This document shows, in pieces, positions 1 to 8,123 of a DNA stretch of 64,000 nucleotides. Below the pieces are notes generated by a model. That model worked only from the letters and a program-made list of their open reading frames with translations. It did not search any database and was not told the origin of the DNA. Numbering within the stretch: position 1 is the stretch's first letter; each line of letters begins with the position of its first letter. Source of the DNA: Cryobacterium sp. CG_9.6 (GTDB lineage Bacteria; Actinomycetota; Actinomycetes; Actinomycetales; Microbacteriaceae); assembly GCF_029893365.1 (NCBI RefSeq), contig NZ_JARXUZ010000001.1, positions 1,860,001-1,924,000 on the forward strand, in the 5' to 3' direction. Both the position numbers and the translations under genes were made by a program.

Positions 1-933
1 GTCGGGAATATCGGTGGTCTCAGACAGCACCCGCACGAGCTCGTTGGCCTGTTGAGAACGGAGGGAGTAGAAGATGCGGGGCATGAGCGGAAAATCGAAG
101 GCCATGTGACATTCGGGTTCCTCTTCCGAACCGAAGAACGCGGCCACCTCGCGTGGCCACTGGTTCGCCTCGGCAATCATCACGCGGCCGGGGTAGTCCC
201 GATCAACGATGGCCCGCAGACGCCGGATGAACTCATGCGTGGGCGGTTCGCCCTCACCGTTGCCCTCGTCGGACTCATACAGGTAGGGAATGGCATCAAG
301 CCGGAATCCGTCAACGCCGAGATCGAGCCAGAAGCGAACCACCTCGAGGATGGCGTCATGCACCGCTGGATTCTCAAAATTCAGATCCGGCTGGTGGGAG
401 AAAAAACGGTGAAAGAAGAATTGCCGACGCACGGGGTCAAACGCCCAGTTTGAGTCCTCGGTGTCCGTGAAGATAATTCGAACATTGGGATACTTCTCAT
501 CCGTGTCGCTCCACACGTAGAAGTCCCCGTACGGACCTTTCGGGTCTTCTCTCGACTGCTGGAACCAGTCGTGCTGGTCCGAGGTGTGGTTCAGCGGCAG
601 GTCAATAACGATGCGCATATTGCGCTCATGTGCCCTCGTCACCAGATCCTTGAATTCCTCCAGCGTTCCAAACTCCGGAAGAATCGACCGATAGTCCGAG
701 ACGTCGTAGCCTCCGTCTTTGAGCGGCGACGTGAAAAATGGTGGAATCCACACGGCGTCGATTCCCAGCCACTGCAGGTAGTCGAGTTTGGAGACCAGTC
801 CGGCAAGATCACCGGACCCGTCGGCATTGCTGTCGACGAATGAGCGCACCATCACCTCGTAAAACACCGAGCGCCGATACCAGAGCGGGTTTAACGTCAA
901 GCCAGGAAGCTGAATAGGTGCGGTGAAGCTCAC
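1..933 (-). CDS. treS: Trehalose synthase (GH13 family), 3' end outside window
   Basis: First 311 residues of a GH13 enzyme that interconverts maltose and trehalose by intramolecular transglucosylation in the cytoplasm. The GTG start at 933 has a strong ribosome site (GGGAGGATCGCC) just before it. Visible motifs are DLPLNHTS (111-118), the nucleophile region GFRLDAIPYL (Asp213), the acid/base region IAEANQWP (Glu255), and GYDVSDYRSILPEFGT near 75-90, which is typical of TreS rather than of other alpha-amylases. The C-terminal part, including the third catalytic Asp and any fused maltokinase domain, lies beyond position 1. An isomaltulose synthase or oligo-1,6-glucosidase is the alternative within GH13. 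Confidence 0.88.
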   Translation of the reverse strand, partial: MSFTAPIQLPGLTLNPLWYRRSVFYEVMVRSFVDSNADGSGDLAGLVSKLDYLQWLGIDAVWIPPFFTSPLKDGGYDVSDYRSILPEFGTLEEFKDLVTRAHERNMRIVIDLPLNHTSDQHDWFQQSREDPKGPYGDFYVWSDTDEKYPNVRIIFTDTEDSNWAFDPVRRQFFFHRFFSHQPDLNFENPAVHDAILEVVRFWLDLGVDGFRLDAIPYLYESDEGNGEGEPPTHEFIRRLRAIVDRDYPGRVMIAEANQWPREVAAFFGSEEEPECHMAFDFPLMPRIFYSLRSQQANELVRVLSETTDIPD

Positions 934-1026
934 GGCGATCCTCCCGGCCCCACGGGGCACTGGTCAGCAAGCGATTGGGTTCGAACCTGATCGATCTGAA
1001 AACAATGATAGGCCGAGTCTAGATCG

Positions 1027-1980
1027 ATGCCATCGATGTCTGTCGAGGCGACGGTGAGTCTGGCGGATAAACTGTGGACGGTGATCGTTCCTTCCCCCTA
1101 CGCCGACCTGCTCAATCGCATCCCGGTGACGGCCCGTACCCTGACCGTCTGTGGTGGGCGGACCGCATTCTGGGATTATGGTGATCCCGAGTCGACGACG
1201 ACAATCGTGATGGTGCACGGCTTTCGCGGTGACCACCATGGTCTCGAACCGGTGGTGGCCCATCTCTCCGGCGTGCGGATCGTGTCTCCCGATCTGCCGG
1301 GGTTTGGTGGCTCAGACCCTCTTGTCGGTCGCAGTCATAACCTTGACGGCTATGCCGTGTGGTTGGGGGAATTCCTGTTGGCTCTGGCGCCAACTGGTCG
1401 CGTCGTGATCCTCGGCCACTCCTTTGGCTCGATCGTCGTTGCGGCGGCGCTGGCCGACGGCCTGGCTGCCGATGAGGTTGTTCTGGTGAACCCCATTGCA
1501 GCACCGGCACTGGCCGGGCCGCGGGGCGCGCTCACTCGGTTGGCCGTTTTCTACTACTGGGCTGCCGCAACACTACCCGAGCGGCTTGGTTTCGCCCTGC
1601 TGCGGAACCGAGCCATTGTGCGCATCATGAGTGTCACGATGACCAAGACCCGACAGCCCGAGCTTCGCCGGTGGATCCACAACCAGCATGACCGATTCTT
1701 TTCGGCCTTCTCCGATCGCCGTGTCGTTCTGGAGGCCTTCCGAGCATCGGTGTCACACGATGTCAGCGAATTCGCTGCCCGTATTCCGCAACACACCCTG
1801 CTCCTGGCTGCGGAAAAAGATGACATTACTCCGCTCGCCGCGCAGTATCGGCTACAGACGCTTTTCCCGGATGCGTCCCTCACGGTCATCGCCGATGTGG
1901 GCCACCTGATTCACTACGAAATGCCCGCGCCCGCGGCGGCCGAGCTGCGTGCCTTTCTGGGTCTGGTGGCGACTCCGTGA
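1027..1980 (+). CDS. Alpha/beta-fold hydrolase
   Basis: 317-residue alpha/beta hydrolase of unknown substrate. The oxyanion-hole stretch VHGFRGDHHG is at 63-72, the nucleophile elbow GHSFGS has Ser132, the acid is probably Asp265 or Asp266 in AAEKDDITP, and the catalytic His293 lies in VGHLIHYE. There is no signal peptide, so it is cytoplasmic. ATG codons at 1027 and 1036 are both possible starts and neither has a clear ribosome site. The stop codon overlaps the GTG of the following glycosyltransferase (GTGA), so the two are translationally coupled and may act on the same glycosylated or acylated product (inference). Confidence 0.82.
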   Translation: MPSMSVEATVSLADKLWTVIVPSPYADLLNRIPVTARTLTVCGGRTAFWDYGDPESTTTIVMVHGFRGDHHGLEPVVAHLSGVRIVSPDLPGFGGSDPLVGRSHNLDGYAVWLGEFLLALAPTGRVVILGHSFGSIVVAAALADGLAADEVVLVNPIAAPALAGPRGALTRLAVFYYWAAATLPERLGFALLRNRAIVRIMSVTMTKTRQPELRRWIHNQHDRFFSAFSDRRVVLEAFRASVSHDVSEFAARIPQHTLLLAAEKDDITPLAAQYRLQTLFPDASLTVIADVGHLIHYEMPAPAAAELRAFLGLVATP

Positions 1981-3059
1981 AGATCGTCTTCGACTGCCGG
2001 TACACCAGAACGGATACGCACGACGGCATCAGTCGCTACACGGCGGGACTCGTCACCGAGTTGGCAGCGCTGCATCCGCTCACCATGCTGATCAGCGACC
2101 ACCGCCAGCTGGCCATGCTCCCGACGCTGCCCTGGCAACTGGTCAGTGCTCCCACCAGCATTCGGGAGCCGCTCGTGGCCCGTCAGGTGAACCGGCTCAA
2201 CCCGGATGTCGTGTTCAGTCCCATGCAGACCATGGGCTCGTGGGGGCGCAACTACCGGTTGCTGCTTACCGTGCACGATCTCATCTATTACCGCAATCGC
2301 ACGCCTCCGCGGGAGTTCGCGTGGCCGATTCGCCTTCTGTGGCGCCTCTACCACCTGTCCTGGTGGCCACAACGGATGCTTCTCAATCGCGCCGACGCGG
2401 TGGTGACGGTCTCCGAGACAACGGGGTCCCTCATTGCGCAGCACCAACTCACACACAAACCGGTGCGCGTGGTCCCCAACGCGGCAACGCCCGCCGTCGG
2501 CACCGACGCACGTACACGCTCGGCACCCGAAACCGGCCGTCTCGTATACATGGGGTCCTTCATGCCGTACAAGAACGTGGATACCCTCGTTCGGGCTGCG
2601 GCCGAACTGCCCCACCACGAACTGCACCTCATGAGCCGGGTACCGGAGGCCGAGAGAATCAGGCTCACGCTTCTGGCCCCGCAGGCGCGACTGGTCTTTC
2701 ACAATGGTGTAACCGATGACGAATACACCACCGTACTGCGCTCGGCGACAGCGCTGGTGACCGCATCTCTCGATGAGGGGTTTGGTATTCCACTCGTCGA
2801 AGCCATGAGTCTCGGCATCCCCATCGTGGTGAGTGACATTCCCATCTTTCGGGAAATTGGTGCTGACGCGGCGCTGTTCTTCGATCCGACGGACCCCGCA
2901 GACCTCATTGCTGCTGTGACACGTTTGGCCGTACCGGGGGAGTGGATGATGCGATCCGCGCGATCGTTGACAGCCGCGGCGCGCTACACGTGGCAGGCCT
3001 CTGCGACGAAACTTCTGGCCGCAATCACCGAACAGGTGCAGCCGAGCCTGCGCGACTAG
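1977..3059 (+). CDS. Glycosyltransferase family 4 (GT-B fold)
   Basis: 360 residues with the two Rossmann-like halves of a GT-B glycosyltransferase. The N-terminal half begins KIVFDCRYTRTDTHDGISRY, with the G-I-S-R-Y acceptor-side motif of GT4 enzymes. The C-terminal donor-binding half carries the retaining-enzyme E-x7-E motif EGFGIPLVE (267-275), followed by a G-I-P-I-V-V-S-D strand. It probably transfers a sugar from a nucleotide-sugar to a glycan or lipid at the cytoplasmic face; donor and acceptor cannot be told from sequence. It starts at GTG 1977, overlapping the upstream hydrolase by 4 bp, so both belong to one operon. Confidence 0.85.
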   Translation: MKIVFDCRYTRTDTHDGISRYTAGLVTELAALHPLTMLISDHRQLAMLPTLPWQLVSAPTSIREPLVARQVNRLNPDVVFSPMQTMGSWGRNYRLLLTVHDLIYYRNRTPPREFAWPIRLLWRLYHLSWWPQRMLLNRADAVVTVSETTGSLIAQHQLTHKPVRVVPNAATPAVGTDARTRSAPETGRLVYMGSFMPYKNVDTLVRAAAELPHHELHLMSRVPEAERIRLTLLAPQARLVFHNGVTDDEYTTVLRSATALVTASLDEGFGIPLVEAMSLGIPIVVSDIPIFREIGADAALFFDPTDPADLIAAVTRLAVPGEWMMRSARSLTAAARYTWQASATKLLAAITEQVQPSLRD

Positions 3060-3073
3060 GCACGCGTCGTGGC

Positions 3074-3745
3074 TCAGCGCAATACGTCGAAGGACTCCGT
3101 GACCGCACGCTGGGTAGCGTCACAGTGCGTGAGTGTGATGTGATCCTCCTGCCACACGAAGTCGTGCACCGAACCGTTGGCGATAATCTCGTCGTGCCGG
3201 GGGCGCTCACCATCGGTGAAATGTCGAAGGAGTGTCCCAATGATGCCGCCGTGGCTCACAACCAGCACGGATTTGCCCTCATGAAACTGGGCCAGCCGGG
3301 CGAGTGCCGGAAGCACGCGGTCCAGCACATGCTGGCGGGTCTCCAGGCCCGGCACCGGAACTCCGTTGGGAAAGCTCTTCTGGCGTTCCGTGAACGTGAG
3401 GCCCTCCATCTGTCCGTGGTGACGTTCGGTCATCGCCTCGTCCAACTCGGGGCGGGTCAAACCCAGTTCGCCGGCGATGATGCGAGCCGTCTCCTCGGCC
3501 CGAGAGAGGGGGCTGCTGATGATGACGTCCCAGTGTCGTTGGCGTAACCGTGCGCCGGTCTCGGCGGCTTGGGCGCGCCCCGTAAAGTTCAGGGGAATGT
3601 CGGTGGTGCCCTGAATGCGTTGAGCCAGGTTCCATTCGGTCTGGCCATGGCGCACGATCGAGATCCGAGTGATTCGGGCGCCGCCGTCCTCCGCAGCATC
3701 AGGTTTTATCGGCACAGGTTTTATCAGCACAGGTTTTATCAGCAC
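3074..3745 (-). CDS. Histidine phosphatase family protein (phosphoglycerate-mutase-like)
   Basis: 223 residues of the histidine phosphatase superfamily. The RHGQTEWN motif supplies the phospho-accepting His33, SRAEET lies mid-protein, and a second catalytic His is in VVSHGG near 165. The substrate could be a small phosphoester or a cobalamin- or glycolysis-related compound. The GTG start at 3745 overlaps the end of the upstream sirtuin gene by 7 bp. The first 15 residues are three near-identical pentads (LIKPV type) encoded by a 15-bp tandem repeat, and in-frame GTG codons at 3730 and 3715 offer shorter starts. The conserved fold begins only at residue 27, so the pentads are dispensable to it. 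Confidence 0.83.
   Translation of the reverse strand: MLIKPVLIKPVPIKPDAAEDGGARITRISIVRHGQTEWNLAQRIQGTTDIPLNFTGRAQAAETGARLRQRHWDVIISSPLSRAEETARIIAGELGLTRPELDEAMTERHHGQMEGLTFTERQKSFPNGVPVPGLETRQHVLDRVLPALARLAQFHEGKSVLVVSHGGIIGTLLRHFTDGERPRHDEIIANGSVHDFVWQEDHITLTHCDATQRAVTESFDVLR
3701..3745. repeat. 15-bp tandem repeat, 3 copies
   Basis: Three consecutive copies of AGGTTTTATCRGCAC at 3701-3715, 3716-3730 and 3731-3745; the first differs at one base. The outermost copy spans the stop codon of the sirtuin gene and the start codon of the histidine phosphatase. Each copy carries one potential GTG start in frame, so copy number changes the length of the phosphatase N-terminus by five residues without a frameshift. 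Confidence 0.9.
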
Positions 3746-4641
3746 AGGCGGTCCGCCAATCCGGCCAGAGACTCCGACGTGCCAGCCTCCAGTTTGAGAA
3801 TGGCCCGACCGTCCCCCTTTGTCGCGCCGCGGTTGATCACGATGATGGGGAGCTTGCGGCGGCGAGCCTGCTCCAGCAACCGGATGCCGGAATTGACGGC
3901 GAGCGAGGAACCCGCCACCACGAATGCCTCGGCAGCCTGCACGAGCGACTGAGCCGCCGTAAACCTTTCGGTGGGAACGAGTTCCCCAAAGAACACGACG
4001 TTGGGCTTGAGCATTCCGTCACACACCGTGCAGGCGGGGATGGTGAACCCGTCGATGTCTTCCACGTCGGCGTCACCATCCGGCGCGATCCGCACGGCTT
4101 CCGGCGTGTTCAACGACGGATTCGCGGCTTCGAGGCGCGCCGCGATGCTGTCTCGACCGAAAGCCTGACCGCACACGAGGCAGATGACCCGGTCCATCGA
4201 TCCGTGAAGCTCAACGACATGCCGGGACCCGGCTCTGGTGTGCAGGCCGTCCACATTCTGCGTGACAACACCCGAAATAGCGCCGCTGGTTTCAAGCCGC
4301 ACGAGGGAGGCATGTCCTACATTGGGCGTCGCCGCACGAAAATGCCGCCAGCCCAGATGGCTGCCGGCCCAGTAACGTTTGCGCGCGCGCTCGTTGCTCA
4401 CAAAGGTCTGGAAAGTCATCGGAGTGCGCACCGGTGCGCCCTCGCCGCGATAGTCCGGGATGCCGGAATCGGTGCTCAGCCCCGCGCCGGTCAGCACCAC
4501 GGTCAGCCGACCGCGAAGTACCTCGGCAACAGCATCAAGTTGGGACTGTGCACTCGATTCCGTCGCGTCGCTCGTTTCGACATCGGGGGCTAGCAGTGCT
4601 TCGGTCAGAGCGCCGGCATTCGGGAACAGATCGGCTGTCAT
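3739..4641 (-). CDS. NAD-dependent protein deacylase (Sir2 family)
   Basis: 300-residue sirtuin. The NAD-binding motif GAGLSTDSGIPDYRG is at 52-66, TQNVDGLH and the catalytic-base region VVELHG near 145 follow, and a structural zinc site is formed by two CxxC pairs (CLVC and CTVC). The NVVFFGE stretch is typical of the class. It removes acyl groups from lysines using NAD and releases O-acyl-ADP-ribose. The insertion between the CxxC pairs is somewhat long (about 45 residues). It overlaps the downstream phosphatase by 7 bp, suggesting co-transcription from a promoter in the 4642-4793 gap. Confidence 0.9.
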   Translation of the reverse strand: MTADLFPNAGALTEALLAPDVETSDATESSAQSQLDAVAEVLRGRLTVVLTGAGLSTDSGIPDYRGEGAPVRTPMTFQTFVSNERARKRYWAGSHLGWRHFRAATPNVGHASLVRLETSGAISGVVTQNVDGLHTRAGSRHVVELHGSMDRVICLVCGQAFGRDSIAARLEAANPSLNTPEAVRIAPDGDADVEDIDGFTIPACTVCDGMLKPNVVFFGELVPTERFTAAQSLVQAAEAFVVAGSSLAVNSGIRLLEQARRRKLPIIVINRGATKGDGRAILKLEAGTSESLAGLADRLC

Positions 4642-4793
4642 GAACGCTCCCGTCGTTTTTCGTGTGTGCCACCCGGCAGGGTGAAACCGCGGGCTGATGT
4701 TTCCCCACAGATTGATTCTAAACTCGTCTGTTTTTGAAATGACTGCAGACCTGTCAGGCTAAACGTAACTTCCCCTCGAAAGGCGCTCTTCTC

Positions 4794-5597
4794 GTGCAGA
4801 TCATCCCCATTACCGACCGTGATCTGCCCGACCTGAGCGACTACTCACGGCTCACGGATGTTGCGTTGCGCCGTGTCTCCGAGCCCGCCGGTGGACTGTA
4901 TATTGCCGAATCACCCAAGGTCATTGCCCGTGCAATCGCAGCTGGCCACCAGCCGCGCTCCCTCCTGGTGCAGGAGCAGTGGCTCCCGGACGCTGAGCGG
5001 CTGCTCGCTGACTGGCCTGATGTGCCCGTGTACGTGGGGGAATCGCGAGTGCTGGAGACGCTCACCGGGTACAACCTGCACCGCGGAGCCCTTGCCGCCA
5101 TGCATCGTCCGGCGCTGCCCTCCGTTGCCGAACTCATTGCCGACGCACGCCGGATTGTGATTCTTGAGGACATTGTTGATCACACGAATGTAGGTGCCAT
5201 TTTCCGGTCGGTGGCCGGCCTCGGTGCCGACGCCGTTCTGATAACGCCGCGCTGCGCAGACCCACTGTATCGACGCAGCGTTCGCGTCAGCATGGGCACG
5301 GTGTTGCAGGTGCCATGGACTCGCCTGCCCGAATGGGATGAGGCCACGCCACTGCTTCACGCCGCCGGGTTTCACCTCGCAGCTCTCGCCCTGAGCGACG
5401 AGGCCGTCTCGCTCGACCGGTTTGCCGCGAGCGCGCCGGAACGGGTGGCACTCGTGCTCGGCGCGGAGGGCGACGGGTTGAGCGCGCATGCACTCCGCGC
5501 CGCAGACACCGTGGTCACCATTCCCATGTTGCACGGCGTGGATTCCCTCAACGTGGCTTCGGCGAGTGCCGTCGCGCTCTATGCACTGCGCGTCTAG
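4794..5597 (+). CDS. TrmH/SpoU family RNA 2'-O-methyltransferase
   Basis: 267 residues of the SPOUT superfamily. Motif 1 is the DHTNVGAIFRSVAGLGADA stretch near 125, motif 2 is LVLGAEGDGLS, and motif 3 is the C-terminal MLHGVDSLNVASASAVALYA, which builds the trefoil-knot SAM site. An N-terminal substrate-binding domain precedes it. It methylates a ribose 2'-OH in tRNA or rRNA; which site cannot be told. The start is GTG 4794. A TTGAAA at 4734 and a TAAAC-containing box near 4760 could form its promoter, with loose spacing. Confidence 0.87.
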   Translation: MQIIPITDRDLPDLSDYSRLTDVALRRVSEPAGGLYIAESPKVIARAIAAGHQPRSLLVQEQWLPDAERLLADWPDVPVYVGESRVLETLTGYNLHRGALAAMHRPALPSVAELIADARRIVILEDIVDHTNVGAIFRSVAGLGADAVLITPRCADPLYRRSVRVSMGTVLQVPWTRLPEWDEATPLLHAAGFHLAALALSDEAVSLDRFAASAPERVALVLGAEGDGLSAHALRAADTVVTIPMLHGVDSLNVASASAVALYALRV

Positions 5598-5652
5598 AAG
5601 CGCGGAGACTGGTTTACTGAGCACATTGACATCACACCAAGTTCGGAGACCC

Positions 5653-5949
5653 ATGATCTTCACGGCCACGATCGTTGCTCAGATTCAGTCCACCAAGCCT
5701 GATGCCCTGCAGGCCATCGCTGCGGCGCTCCACACCGAGGTGCACAACCCGTCAGGCGCGAACGCGTACATCGCCCTCGCAGACGGTGGCCGCATTGAGG
5801 TGGAAATTCCAAAGTTCGGCGAGAGCCTGCCCCTGACCATTGACGTTGTGAATACCCGGGGAGCGTCGGAGGCACGGGCAGCCGCTGCGACACTCCTGGA
5901 CGTTCTGCACCGAGCCACCGGCTGGGAGATCGCACACCTGCACGGTTGA
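5653..5949 (+). CDS. Hypothetical protein, 98 residues
   Basis: Starts at ATG 5653 after a GGAG ribosome site. The frame stays open further upstream, but that extension would run into the methyltransferase gene. The protein is soluble, alternates helix and strand by eye, contains no cysteine or known motif, and ends with GWEIAHLHG. It follows the methyltransferase by 55 bp on the same strand and may be co-transcribed. I do not recognise the family. Confidence 0.6.
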   Translation: MIFTATIVAQIQSTKPDALQAIAAALHTEVHNPSGANAYIALADGGRIEVEIPKFGESLPLTIDVVNTRGASEARAAAATLLDVLHRATGWEIAHLHG

Positions 5950-6016
5950 AGCGGATGCGCGCCGGCGACGCGTTGTCCCGCACTTTTTTCCAACCGAGTG
6001 TTGCGGGGTGGGCCGC

Positions 6017-6022
6017 TACGAT
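6017..6022 (+). promoter_or_regulatory. -10 box TACGAT of a probable leaderless transcript
   Basis: TACGAT lies 6 nt before the ATG of the D,D-carboxypeptidase gene and there is no Shine-Dalgarno sequence. Transcription would start at or next to the ATG. Confidence 0.5.
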
Positions 6023-6028
6023 TGACGG

Positions 6029-7261
6029 ATGTCCCAGAGCCGCCGTGTGACCCTCCGCCGGAGGCGCCTAGCCGTCTTTGGCTCCCTCCTCGTTGTCCTG
6101 CTGGGCATTGGCTACCTCGGTGCCACCGGTCTCGCGCCGGTACCGGCGTCCTCTGCCGAGGTCAGGCAACCCGACAACCTGACGCAGCCGACGGCACAGC
6201 CCACCTGGCCAAGCTTTGGGCAGGGCGCGATCGGCGCCGTTGGCTTCACCGGCGTCCTCGCCTCCCACGGAAACCAGGCACCCGTACCGATTGCCAGCAT
6301 CACCAAGATGATCACCGCGCTCGTGGTGCTCGAAGCCCGGCCGCTTGCGGCCGGCGAGGCAGGTCCCGCGATCACGTTCACGGACGCCGATATCGACCTG
6401 TACTACAAGTCCCTCGCGGAGAACGGTTCCGTTGCCCCTGTTGTCTCCGGCATGGTGCTCAGCCAGCGGGAAGCCTTCGAGGTGATGCTGCTGCCGTCGG
6501 CCAACAACTACGCCGCGTCTCTCGCGGTCTGGGCTTACGGCAGCGAGAGTGAGTACCTCCGCGCCGCCAACGCGTGGCTTCAATCGACCGGGCTCACCGA
6601 AACTATTGTAGCCGACACGAGTGGCATCTCGTCGAACAGTGTCAGCAGCCCCGCCAACCTGGTCGACATCGCCAAGCTTGTGGTGGCCAATCCGGTTCTG
6701 GCCGAGATCGTTGCCATGCCCCAAGCTGTTCTCCCGACCATCGGTGTGGTCACGAATACTAACCGGCTCCTCGGTCGGGCCGGAGTTGACGGCATCAAGA
6801 CGGGAACCACCGATGTTGCCGGCGCGTGCCTGCTGTTCTCGACCGAGCTCACGGTGGGCACAGAGACCGTCACCGTGGTTGGTGTGGTGCTGGGCGGGAA
6901 CACCCACAGCGAGCTCAATGACGCCGTTTCGGCGCTGATCGGAAGTGTCACGGGGGGCTTCCAGAACGTCAACCTGGTAGCCAAGGGCGATTCCTTTGGC
7001 TCCTACACCACAGCCTGGGGGCAGAGCGCAGAGGCAGTGGCGGCCGAGGATGCCTCCGTTCTGGTCTGGTCGGACGCGGCCATCACCGGTGTGACCACGG
7101 CACGAACGGTGTCCCTCGGTCAGGCGGGCGATTCTGTCGGTGTCGTGTCCTTTGCCGCGGGTGACCAGCAGGTGAGCGTGCCGCTCGTGCTCGATGCACC
7201 GCTCACGGACCCGGGTGCCGGTTGGCGATTCAGCCACCCGGGGGAGCTCACAGCCGGCTGA
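6029..7261 (+). CDS. D-alanyl-D-alanine carboxypeptidase (class C low-molecular-weight PBP, S11 family)
   Basis: 410 residues. Residues 13-35 form a basic-hydrophobic signal anchor, then a Pro/Thr-rich linker leads to a serine penicillin-binding domain. All three active-site motifs are present: S-I-T-K (Ser90 to Lys93), S-A-N (157-159) and K-T-G (257-259). It removes the terminal D-Ala from peptidoglycan stem peptides outside the membrane, which limits cross-linking. About 100 residues after the catalytic domain are probably a beta-rich domain. No C-terminal amphipathic anchor is obvious, so the N-terminal segment is likely the membrane tether. Confidence 0.9.
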   Translation: MSQSRRVTLRRRRLAVFGSLLVVLLGIGYLGATGLAPVPASSAEVRQPDNLTQPTAQPTWPSFGQGAIGAVGFTGVLASHGNQAPVPIASITKMITALVVLEARPLAAGEAGPAITFTDADIDLYYKSLAENGSVAPVVSGMVLSQREAFEVMLLPSANNYAASLAVWAYGSESEYLRAANAWLQSTGLTETIVADTSGISSNSVSSPANLVDIAKLVVANPVLAEIVAMPQAVLPTIGVVTNTNRLLGRAGVDGIKTGTTDVAGACLLFSTELTVGTETVTVVGVVLGGNTHSELNDAVSALIGSVTGGFQNVNLVAKGDSFGSYTTAWGQSAEAVAAEDASVLVWSDAAITGVTTARTVSLGQAGDSVGVVSFAAGDQQVSVPLVLDAPLTDPGAGWRFSHPGELTAG

Positions 7262-7281
7262 TCTCGACGTGTGACCACCAA

Positions 7282-8067
7282 CTAGTCGCTCGGCAGGAAT
7301 GGGCCCGCCGCCGGGCGCTTGGGTAACACGTTGTCCCCCGAGGATTGATGCCGAACGCGCCGCAGTACCCACGGAACGAGGTAGTCCTTCGCCCAGGCAA
7401 AATCCTCGGTGCGAGCTGCTCGCCAGGTGGTGTCTGGCATCGGCTCGGGGCTCTGCGGCTCCAGGGAGTTCTGCACATTCAGTGCGTCCAGAACCATTCT
7501 GGCCACCGTGTGGTGCCCCAGCGCATTCAGGTGCAGGCGGTCGGGCGCCCACAAGCGAGGGTCCTGAATCTCCCGAAGTGACCACAGGTCGGCCACGATG
7601 CAGTCATACCGTGCGGCGACCGCACGCAAGTTCTCGTTGTAAATCGCGACCTTGCCGCGAATACCGCGAAACACGGGGGAGAAGCCCACATCGGCACCGG
7701 TGAACAGCACAATCGTGGCGCCATCCCGGTACAGCCGTTGCACGGCCTCCTCACACCGGGCGGAAATCTCATCCGGGTCCGCTCCGGGACGAAGCACGTC
7801 ATTGCCGCCCGCTGAGAACGTCATCAGGTCGGGCCGCAGGTCGAGAGCTGGTTGAATTTGCTCGTGGCTGATTTGTCGGATGAGTTTGCCCCGTACGGCG
7901 AGGTTCGCGTAAGCGAAGTCGTCTGACCCGCCACTCAGTACCTCGGCCACGCGATCGGCCCACCCACGGCTGCCACCGGGAGATTCCGGTTCGGGGTCGC
8001 CGATTCCCTCGGTAAAGGAATCGCCGATGGCGACATAGCGGGACCACGGATGCTGCTGATTCGTCAT
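7282..8067 (-). CDS. SGNH/GDSL hydrolase
   Basis: 261 residues from ATG 8067; a GTG two codons upstream is also possible. Longer open frames exist, but the fold starts here: VAIGDSFTEG (nucleophile Ser17), the block III motif SAGGNDVL with the oxyanion Asn, and the C-terminal DRLHLNALGH with the D-x-x-H pair. It is an esterase or lipase-like enzyme of unknown substrate. No signal peptide is seen, so it is probably cytoplasmic. It is divergent from the helicase gene and convergent with the carboxypeptidase gene. Confidence 0.86.
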   Translation of the reverse strand: MTNQQHPWSRYVAIGDSFTEGIGDPEPESPGGSRGWADRVAEVLSGGSDDFAYANLAVRGKLIRQISHEQIQPALDLRPDLMTFSAGGNDVLRPGADPDEISARCEEAVQRLYRDGATIVLFTGADVGFSPVFRGIRGKVAIYNENLRAVAARYDCIVADLWSLREIQDPRLWAPDRLHLNALGHHTVARMVLDALNVQNSLEPQSPEPMPDTTWRAARTEDFAWAKDYLVPWVLRRVRHQSSGDNVLPKRPAAGPFLPSD

Positions 8068-8123
8068 GGTCACAGTCTGTCGGTCCGCGCACGGTGCTGC
8101 ACAACTTGGTATCTTTAACAGAA

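Noticed and set aside
6068..7585. 505-codon open frame antisense to the D,D-carboxypeptidase
   Set aside because: It overlaps a gene with all three penicillin-binding motifs and reads through an intergenic stretch; no motif of its own.
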